Positions 54,475 through 64,000 of a stretch of DNA of 64,000 bases are shown here, piece by piece. The notes below the pieces were generated by a model. That model did no database searches. It had not been told where the DNA came from and saw nothing but the letters and a program-made list of their open reading frames with translations. Location of the stretch: assembly GCA_958450365.1 (NCBI GenBank), contig CAUEEP010000753.1:739413-803412 (forward strand), given 5' to 3'. Position numbers and translations under genes: made by a program. How positions within the stretch are numbered: the first letter of the stretch is position 1; each line of letters opens with the position of its first letter. The stretch comes from Mesorhabditis belari. Taxonomy: Eukaryota > Nematoda > Chromadorea > Rhabditida > Rhabditidae.

Positions 54475-55490
54475 TCTTAACTTAACATTAGTTGGCATCA
54501 AGTTCGTAGAGCAGATCTAAAAGCAAGCAAGTGGGTCTAAAAACTACAAACAAAGCCTCCGCCATAGAAAATGATAAAAACCACTTAACTTAACATTTGT
54601 TGGCATCAAGTTTGTGAAGCAGATCATCAGGAAGCAAGTGGGTCTCAAAAAAACTCTACAAACAAAGCCTCCGCCATAGAAAATGATAAAAACCACTTAA
54701 CTGGTACTTTTCCAATATCGGGGGAGCGGTCCGATTATCGGGGGAGCGAAAGGAAAATCGGGGGAGCAAATTTTGCCCCCTCGAAAAATGCATTTCCGGG
54801 ACTATACTTTAACTGCAACGTTTTTTTTTCAAACTTTAACGACGTTGCGCCTTCTCCGATATTTGTGCGTTCAAGGAATCGACAGCAATCGATTATTTCG
54901 TCACCAAAGGAGTCATCCAGTCGTGGATTTGCAATTGTGGCGAATCGATGAAAGTCCGCTCAAAGGGAAAAGATCTATTTCGCTAATATAAATCTAATAT
55001 AAAGGTTGTGAGAATAACGGGTAATTCGCGGATTTTATGGCGGTAGTTTGTATAATATAGGACATATGTAGCGCTGCCAAAATTTGCTCCCCCGATTTTC
55101 CTTTCGCTCCCCCGATAATCCTTCCGCTCCCCCGATATTGGAAAAGAACCACTTAACTTAATACGGAATGATAGAAACCACTTAACTTAACATTAGTTGG
55201 CATCAAGTTCGTAGAGCAGACCTAAAAGGAGGCAAGTGGTCTAAAAACTAAAAACAAAAAATAGAAACTGATAAAAACCACTTAACTTAACATTAGTTGG
55301 CATCAAGTTCGTAGAGCAGACCTAAAAGGAGGCAAGTGGTCTAAAAACTAAAAACAAGAAAATAGAAACTGATAAAAACCACTTAACTTAACATTTGTTG
55401 GCATCAAGTTCGTAGAGCAGATCTAAAAGGAAGCAAGTGGGTCTAAAAAACCCTACAAACAAAGCTTCCGCCATAGAAAATGCTGTTAAA
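54475..55490 (+). repeat. ~115-bp tandem repeat, about five units
   Basis: Units contain CTTAACTTAACATTAGTTGG and CAAGTTCGTAGAGCAG. A 448-bp element interrupts the array at 54703-55150. Confidence 0.92.
54703..55150. mobile_element. MITE with CGGGGGAG subterminal repeats, 8-bp target duplication
   Basis: Inverted ends GGTACTTTTCCAATATCGGG and GGTTCTTTTCCAATATCGGG are each followed by two further ATCGGGGGAGC motifs, giving arms of about 70 bp. Flanks 54695-54702 and 55151-55158 are both ACTTAACT. The interior has a short unrecognised frame. The duplication length fits hAT-like or Merlin-like elements; the family is not certain. Confidence 0.85.
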
Positions 55491-56332
55491 AGCGTAAATT
55501 AGCTTTATCCTCTTTGTTTCCTGCAAAAACAAACGCGATTACATCAGAAAAACGCAAAAAAATAAAATAAAATGAAGAAGAATGAAAAAAAAATGAAATG
55601 AACAAGAATGAAAAAAATGGAATTTCGCCTTGTCTTTTCTAGGAGGGGTACGGTAGTTTTACCACACTTTAAAGCGTCAATCCAAGATTTTCTATTCCAA
55701 TATGGTTCCAATATGGTTCGGATACGATTCCAATATGGTTCCAATATGGGGGGTGGGAAAAATGCGACCTTTTTTTTGCTGGAAAAGGAAAGGTCGTAGA
55801 GCTTCGAAAATATTTCCATATAAGGGAATCGTATGCGTAGATTCCGAATTTCGACAAATCAGACCTCGCTGACACGTCAAATTTGGGTTAAAAGGCAAAA
55901 GCTGGGGAAAAGCGTTAAGTTGCGTAGTTTTTGCCTTTTAGCCCAAATTTGACTTGTCAGCGAGGTCTGATTTGTCGAAATTCGGAATCTACGCATACGA
56001 TTCCCTTTATATGGAAATATTTTCGAAGCTCTACGACCTTTCCTAAGGCCTTTTCCAGCAAAAAAAAGGTGCGCAAATGTCCAGGTGCGCAAAAAAAGGT
56101 CGCATTTGTCCCACGCCCCAATATGGTTCCAATAAAAACGTAAATTAGCTTTATCCTCTTTGTTTCCTGCAAAAACAAACGCGATTACATCAGAAAAACG
56201 CAAAAAAAATAAAATAAGATGAAGAAGAATGAAAAAAATGAAAAAAAATGAAAAAAAATGAAATTTCGCCTTGTCTTTTTTAGGAGGGGTACGGTAGTTT
56301 TACCACATTTTAAAGCGCCAATCCAAGATTTT
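55489..56332. mobile_element. Foldback element (55750-56117) between direct duplicates
   Basis: Arms of about 165 bp, with GGAATCGTATGCGTAGATTC in one and its complement in the other, lie inside a short GGTTCCAATAT array. About 195 bp is directly duplicated on both sides (55489-55690 and 56132-56332), with GTACGGTAGTTTTACCACA. Confidence 0.85.
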
Positions 56333-56447
56333 CTCGAATTTCTTCAAAATAAGCCTTTTTTTCTCTAACTTCTCTTCAAAGTGCCAATCTTTCTCCTTCT
56401 TTGAAGGTCATGCCCACGAAACCCCTTTCCCGCCGCCCTCCCTCATC

Positions 56448-56520
56448 GGTCTCGTGGTGTAGTGGTTATCACATCTGTCTAACACACAGAAGGTCGGCGG
56501 TTCGATCCCGCCCGAGATCA
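56448..56520 (+). tRNA. tRNA-Val(AAC), copy V4
   Basis: Same cloverleaf as V1. It lies outside the myosin gene. Confidence 0.95.
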
Positions 56521-56732
56521 TTTTCGCGTTTTTTTTGAGTAAAAAGTTTTGTTTTTTGGTTTGCGAAGGTTTTTATTGGTGATATTGAAGATTTTTGAGA
56601 TATATAGAGGCTTCTTTTGGTTTTAAGAGAATTCAGAGACTAGGGAAATGTGAAAAAGTGGTTTTTGTGCGTCTTTGATCAGTTTTTGAGCGTTTTTGAT
56701 CAGTTTTTGAGCGTTCTTGTGATATTTTCAGG

Positions 56733-58135
56733 TACCGTAAATACTGTAATTGGACCCCATGGGGTACTATTTTTTCCCTCCCCCTCTAGGGTGGGGTACT
56801 ATTAGAGGGTGGGGCACTATTAGAGGGTGGGTTACTATTTTACACCACTATGCAAGTTACCAAATCAGGATACATTTAAATAATTTGTTCAAAAGCCAAC
56901 TTGTACTTTAGTTTTTATTGGTTTTAACCATTTGAAAATTTCACAGCAAAACGAAACAAAACCAACTAACAAGCTAAATCAATAGAAACATCTGAATCAA
57001 TGAATTCATCATTTTCTTGCTCATCAATTCCTCGATGTCCTTGAAGTCGCGTTGATGCAAGCGGTTCCAAGAGGTCCTCGATTTCTGCCTCTGTCCGAGC
57101 ATTTCTCATCGCCTGTAAGTACAATAGATTAAAGACCAGTCCACCGAAAGAGCGTTGCAAATATTTCGCCGTGATCTCGTTATCGATGTACTTGCTTTTC
57201 TTCGCTTTCGAACAGAGCAATAACTTCGATTGGAACTTTGTCTCGATTTTTTTGTTCATCGTCTTCCGAGGCACCACGACAAAAGGGCGCAACTTTTTCC
57301 CATCAGAACGAGCAGTGAACATCACGGATATATTCATCTTGTCGTAGCCGCGGGTGAGAACACCAACTTCGTTGGCTCCAACCGCTTGGATGCACTTGCC
57401 CGTCGAAGCATCCAGCCAAACCGCCGTCTCATCGCAATCAACAATGTGCTTGTAATCGCCTTCTTCGATTGTCTTGTTCAGCCTCAAAATGTGCTTGACG
57501 ATGGCCTTCTCAAATTCGCTCGGCAGCTTTTGACAAGTTGTTGTTGGTGCCCTCAAAGAAAGTTGGTGGCGCCTCAAGAACGACTCCATCCAGCCATGGC
57601 TTCTTTTGAAAGAAATTTCAGCTTTTTCGAATCGATTAGCCGCTTCATTCCAGATAATCCGGCGTGTCACTCGTTTCTTCTCGGCTCGACGATCCATTCA
57701 GCCAAACCGATATCAATCCCCTCCGAGTTCAAGTGGCTTCTAAGTGGTTCAAGTCTTCTAAGTGGTTCAAGTCTTCTAAGTGGGCCAATCTTTATGATTT
57801 TGGTGTTACTTTGTTGCACTTGTTGAGATCTACAATCGTAAAGCTTGGCCCACTTAGAAGAAAGTTATGGCAAGCTGTGCAAAAAATTTGGCGCAAAGTA
57901 GCCAGCCCAAATTTAAAAACAACAAATTTATGGGATAAAATTAAAAATACAAACGATTTCTGAAAATACATGAAAATTTTCCGCTTTAAAAGCGTTGTTT
58001 GTAATTACGCGTTAGGTGGGGTGGGGTACTATTAGAGGGGTGGGGTATTATTTTTTCCCTCCCCCTCTAGGGTGGGGTACTATTAGAGGGGGGGTACTAT
58101 TAGAGGGGTGGGGTCCAATTACAGTATTTACGGTA
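56733..58135 (-). mobile_element. pogo-like DNA transposon, ~1.4 kb
   Basis: Ends TACCGTAAATACTGTAATTG and the exact complement, with repeated GGGGTACTATTAGAGGG subterminal motifs on both sides; the terminal TA may be the target duplication. It holds a decayed transposase (56966-57697) and, at about 57720-57890, a palindromic segment related to the 12470-12645 MITE. Confidence 0.88.
56966..57697 (-). pseudogene. pogo/CENP-B-type DDE transposase, incomplete
   Basis: The 243-codon minus-strand frame has a helix-turn-helix end (FKRSHGWMESFLRRHQLSLR), the first catalytic Asp in the VDCDETAVWL block, and KMNISVMFTARSDGKKLRPF. After ITAKYLQRSFGG the expected second and third catalytic blocks are missing; the frame jumps to a C-terminal tail through a stretch with an acceptor-like TACTTACAG. 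So either the middle is deleted or an intron and lost exon lie there. It is probably non-functional. Confidence 0.8.
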
Positions 58136-58254
58136 ATTTTTGGGGATTTTTCTGTAAACTTTCAAAAGCATAGCTCCTGAGTACTGTATGATGAATTTTT
58201 GGCTAAAAAATTAGAGATTTTGGGAGGAAATTAGAGATTTTGGGAAGAAATTAG

Positions 58255-59345
<1,091 letters not shown>

Positions 59346-59474
59346 GAAAATATTTTGCCGAAATATTTAGAGTAATGCCCTCAAACAATTTCAGAGCATC
59401 AATTGGAGAAAACAAGGCGACAAGGGAGCCTGTGCCTGTGCCTGTGCCTGAGCCTGTGCCTAAGCCTGTGTCTG

Positions 59475-59870
59475 TGCCTGAGCCTAAGCCTAAGCCTGAG
59501 CTAAGCCTAAGCCTAAGCCTAAGCCTAACGTAAAAACCACTTTCTATATCTCAACTTCCAGACACGAGAATGACCTGAAATTTTGTCAAGATGCTTCGAT
59601 GGGGGGCGCATGCACACCACCAAACGGGTGTCCCTTAGCTCCGAGAACTGGCTAAGATCCAGAAAATGGGGGTTCAGCCCAAACCCAAATAGACTTAGTG
59701 CTAGGCGCTAGCGCTAGCCTACGCACTAAGTCCAAGCCTAAGCCTGAGCCTGTGCCTGTGCCTAAGCCTGTGTCTGTGCCTGAGCCTAAGCCTAAGCCTA
59801 AGCCTAAGCCAAAGCCTAAGCCTAAGCCTAAGCCTAAGCCTAAGCCTAACTAAGCCTAAGCCATTTAAGA
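59475..59870 (-). repeat. Interstitial telomere-like (TTAGGC)n blocks
   Basis: Runs of GCCTAA at 59475-59530 and 59765-59870 are, on the minus strand, TTAGGC, the telomere repeat of rhabditid nematodes. The segment between them (59530-59735) is unrecognised. Confidence 0.8.
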
Positions 59871-61580
59871 CGGCCTGCTGCAGTAACAATACTGAGAACT
59901 TTAGGCTAAGGCTTTTGGTTGGGTAAAAACCCAACCAATAAAACAGTTATTTGGGTTTGCTCCCAACCCGTTCCAATTTCCGACCCGATAAAAGTACAGA
60001 AATCATAGGGCTGAAATGTCCCACCTTCAACAACCGCTTTGATGCAATAAAAGCACAGAAATCATAGGGCTGAAATGCCCCAACTGCAACAACCGCTTTG
60101 ATGCAATAAAAGCACAGAAATCAAATTGCAAGGATCCCCCTCTAGCCCAAACCCAAATAGCCGCCTTTTTTTGGGTCCTTCAATTAATGTTTGTTCAATG
60201 CTTAGTACTTACGCTCTTTTTACGATTTTCTAAACAATCGCTTACGCTTTGTGACCATTATTACAAGGTTATTACTTACTTGAAGTAACCCACATTTCTC
60301 CATTGGTTTAGGACCCAGCTCAACGGCAGCTCTACTTGCATTTGATTTAATCAATATAGTTGGAAATTACTTTGTGAGACTTTTCAATTTTGGGATTTTC
60401 AACTACTATGACTGATGCTACGTTTCAAACAGGCCGTGGAGTTTCATTCGCTGGGATTTTTTTGCTGGCTTTGGAAAAAGTTCTATTTTGACATTTTTGA
60501 AGCATTTAGAAAGCCTAAGCCTGGTCTAACCGTGGTCATTTTCAACATGTATCTTCGAAATTCGGGTCGACCCTCAATCTAAACTTTTTCTATGCAACTA
60601 TTTTTGGACATACAACACACTCACTCTTCAAAAGCATGGTGAGTTGGTGTCGATTATCAGTCTGAATCTAAAGATATCCCAGACGACTGAAAGTCTGTCA
60701 TTTGTACTATGTGATTTCGAGCCGACTCTCAGTTTATTAATGAAGGGTGGCCATTCCTGATTATGGCTTTCTCCCCACATAAGGCTTTAATACCTAGACT
60801 CTTTCGGTGATTTTCAAAACTCCTCCTTACGCTTTGTGACCATGATCTTCAGGTTCAATACTTACTTCAGGTAAACGCTCGTCTGGCATTCCATGTTAAT
60901 CAATGGAGTTGAAAGTTACTTTTTACGTTTAATATTAAATGTGAATTTAGTATTAGCTATTCCAGCTAAAGTAGAAGTTGGAAATCCGTTTGATATTCTT
61001 GGTTACTCAAGGTTCTCTTTAAAGTCAGTTACTACGATCCACTATATGATGATTGTCGATGATGATTGTCGGGTTCAATACTTACTTGAAGTATCCACTC
61101 TTCTGGCACTCCAAGTTGATCGATGGGATGGAATATCACATTTTGCGATTAATATTAGATTTGTTACTATCATCCACTCCATGATCGATCTATTGCGAAA
61201 GGCTGTGGATATTTTTATTTCAAGGGCAGACAATTGCTCCGACCCCCCTCGCCCAAAAAAAGGCGGCTATTTGGGTTTGGGCTAGAGGGGGATCCTTGCA
61301 ATTTGATTTCTGTGCTTTTATTGCATCAAAGCGGTTGTTGCAGTTGGGGCATTTCAGCCCTATGATTTCTGTGCTTTTATTGCATCAAAGCGGTTGTTGA
61401 AGGTGGGACATTTCAGCCCTATGATTTCTGTACTTTTATCGGGTCGGAAATTGGAACGGGTTGGGAGCAAACCCAAATAACTGTTTTATTGGTTGGGTTT
61501 TTACCCAACCAAAAGCCTTAGCCTAAAGTTCTCAGTATTGTTACTGCAGCAGGCCGTCTTAAATGGCTTAGGCTTAGGCT
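59851..61580. mobile_element. Element with ~330-bp inverted arms
   Basis: The left arm (59851-60172) and right arm (61250-61580) are near-perfect reverse complements, with GACGGCCTGCTGCAGTAACA and a palindromic GGTTGGGTAAAAACCCAACC. The interior (60173-61249) has three diverged copies of a segment with CAATACTTACTT(G/C)A and no convincing coding frame. Outer ends carry AAGCCTAAGCC, merging with telomere-like repeats. Confidence 0.85.
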
Positions 61581-61669
61581 CCAGGTTTAGGATTTCAGGG
61601 CTTTTATTGGGCTGCGTTAGCAGCCCAAATGTAGATTTCAAAGATAAAAAATAGAACCAATTTGTGGAA

Positions 61670-64000
61670 TAAAGACTTAGTGCGAGGCTAGCGGCTAGTG
61701 CCTATAGTCTGTGGCACCCGTGGGTGGGCCAATAAAAGGAACATTTGAGGCTGTGGCTTACATAATATTCTGTTGCACCCACATCCCGGGTTGAACAATA
61801 AATAACAATTTTTTATCAATGTTGGTAAAGTTAATAATAAGTTAATAATAAAAGGGAACAATAGAAGGGTGCACCCAAAGCTACTCAAATCTTCTGTGGG
61901 TAATAAGATCAAGAATAATAATAATAATAACAAAATAACTAATCAGAGAAATTACGGATTGATGAAGGGTTCTATCATGGTTTCTGACAGATTTTTGGAG
62001 ACCTGTTGGTTATGTTCAATAAATGAAAATTATGGCTCGTAACAGGCTCTATTGAGATTTATGGGATTCGTAGAAGATTTGTTAGGAGGGCGTTAGTTAA
62101 ATCAAGTAAAAGGAAGCAATTATTAGTAACTAAGAACGATTGTGATTCGTTTGTCAAGATTTGTTGGAATTTTCTTATTATAAATGTTGATAAAGTTAAT
62201 TCATTGGAGATAATGTTGATGACAGTGCCAGTTCTGCGATGACACAAACATTTCTAATTAAATGGCCGGCAAATCCCGAATTCATTGCTCTAACAGTGTT
62301 TCTCGGGGTTTGCCGGCACTTTACTTAGTGAATGTCCGGCAAACCCCGGATTCACTGTTCTGACAGGCTTTGTGGGTATTTTTCTAACATTGATTTCCGG
62401 GGTTTGTGAACACTTTTGTTAGCACATGGCCGGCAAAACTCCAAATAATTGAAAATTCTGAATAGTGACAGGTTTTATCGAGATCTGGAGAAGATTTGTC
62501 AAGATGGCTATAATTAAATCAAGTAAACGGAAGTAATTGTTAGTAACTCAGAACTATTGTGATTCATAACAGATTTGTCCAGATTTCTGGGAATTTTATG
62601 ATTATAAATGTTGATAAAGGTCTTTGAAGGGAGATAATGTTGCTGACAGTGTCAGTGTTGCGCTAGTTAAATTGCGTAATTCATTAAGCGAAGGTAAAGG
62701 TTAAGAATTTTGCATTGTTTTTTAACAGAAAAGATTGGGGCGTGTTAGTAAACTCAAAATAAAGGAATAAAGACTTAGTGCGAGGCTAGCGGTTAGTGCC
62801 TTTAGTCTGTGGCACCCGTGGGTGGAAAATGAAACATTTGAGGAACATTTGAGGCTGTGGCTTACATTTTATTCTGTGGCACCCACAGCGCGTGTGGAAC
62901 AATAAAAGGGCGCACCCAAAGCTACTCAAATCTTCTGTGAGTAATAAGACCAAGAATAAGAATAACAAAAACTAAATAACTAATCAGAGAATTTAATTAT
63001 TATTGAAGAGTTCTATTATGGTTTCTGACAGATTTGTGGAGGCCTGTTGGTTATGTTCAATAAATGAAAATTATGGCTCGTAACAGGCTCTATTGAGATT
63101 TATAGAAGATTGGTTAAGATAGCGTCAGTTAAATCAAGTAAACGGAAGTAATTATTTTCAATAACTCAGGACTATTGTAATTAGTAATAGATTCGTCAAG
63201 ATCTGTGGGAATTTTGTTATTATCAATGTTGATAAAGTTAATTCATTGGAGAGAATGTTGATGACAGTGTCAGTTCTGCGCTAATTAAATTGCTTAATAA
63301 ATGAAGCAAAAGTAAAGGTTATGAATTTTGTATTGTTTCTTTAAATGGAAGAATCGGGGAGAGTTAGTAAAGTCAGAATGAAGGAATAAAGACTTAGTGC
63401 GAAGCTAGCGGTTAGTGCCTTTAGCCTGGTCACCCGCGGGTGGAAAATGAGGAAACATTTGAGGAACATCTGAGGCTGTGGCTTACATTTTATTCTATGG
63501 CACCCACATGGAACAATAAAAGGGTGCACCCAAAGCTACTCAAAACATCTGTGAGCAATTAGATAAATAATTTGTGGAATAAAGACTTAGTGCGAGGCTA
63601 GCGGCTAGTGCCTATAGTCTGTGACAGCCGCGGGTGAAAACAATAAAACGTTTATTTGATGCGGTGGCTTACTTATATGTGCTGTTGCACCCACATGGGT
63701 GGTGGAACAATAAAAGGCTGCACTGAAAGCTACTCAGAATTTTTGTGAGTAATAAGGTAAATAATATTTACCAATGGTTATAAGGGAAATCAATGAATAG
63801 TGAAGAGTTCTATTATAGTTTCTGTTAAATGTTAAATAAGTGAAAGTAATGGTTAGTAACAGGTTTTATCGAGATCTGGAGAAGATTTGTCAAGATGGCT
63901 ATAATTAAATCAAGTAAACGGAAGTAATTGTTAGTAACTCAGAACTATTGTGATTCATAACAGATTTGTCCAGATTTGTGGGAGTTTTATGATTATAAAT
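61670..64000 (+). repeat. Complex tandem array with long units, runs off the window
   Basis: The block AAAGACTTAGTGCGAGGCTA recurs at 61674, 62767, 63388 and 63583. Each is followed by GGCACCCG(T/C)GGGTGG and a block ending in CACCCAAAGCTACTCA. Another block, TTTTATCGAGATCTGGAGAA, occurs at 62471 and 63865. Units are about 1.1 kb and shorter. No coding frame is convincing. Confidence 0.88.

Overview
The window looks like nuclear DNA of a nematode, most likely a rhabditid. The signs are short introns ending in TTTCAG or TTTAG, T-rich CAG acceptors placed just upstream of start codons as for spliced-leader trans-splicing, TTAGGC-type telomere-like repeats, and proteins that align best with animal orthologues. 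I cannot name the species. All gene structures below were read by eye, and every junction I report keeps the reading frame.

Layout. Four protein genes lie on the + strand. (1) 1201-2094: mitochondrial ribosomal protein L51, 5' end unresolved. (2) 2458-7559: ATG4 autophagy protease, 16 exons, with a tRNA-Asn in its last intron. (3) 13398-14021: VPS28 of ESCRT-I, one exon. (4) 14411-54078: a long-tailed class I myosin of the MYO1E/MYO1F type (hum-1-like), 37 exons, 1,103 residues. Only about 3.3 kb of this 39.7-kb gene is coding. Nearly every large intron carries its own minisatellite, and the introns also hold transposons and a dozen tRNA genes (Lys-UUU and Val-AAC).

The gaps are repeat-rich. 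7.6-13.4 kb holds GGTTCCAATAT minisatellites, one of them inside a broken pogo/Tigger transposase. 54.1-64 kb has no host protein gene: it holds tandem repeats, three inverted-repeat elements, a tRNA-Val, a pogo-like element with a decayed transposase, a mariner relic disrupted by a 12-bp repeat, interstitial telomere-like repeats, an element with arms of about 330 bp, and a complex tandem array that runs off the end.

The most interesting signal is a family of tRNA-Lys(UUU) genes. Five of eight copies carry an 11-12 nt insertion exactly at the canonical tRNA intron site, and the intron base expected to pair with position 32 is conserved. Others are five tandem copies of an acceptor plus partial exon in ATG4 intron 1, a GC-AG intron in the myosin, an inverted copy of a myosin exon at the window start, and a nested foldback/SINE/mariner insertion. 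Functionally, ATG4 (autophagy), VPS28 (endosomal sorting) and myosin I (actin-membrane force) all act in membrane traffic, but nothing shows that the adjacency is functional.
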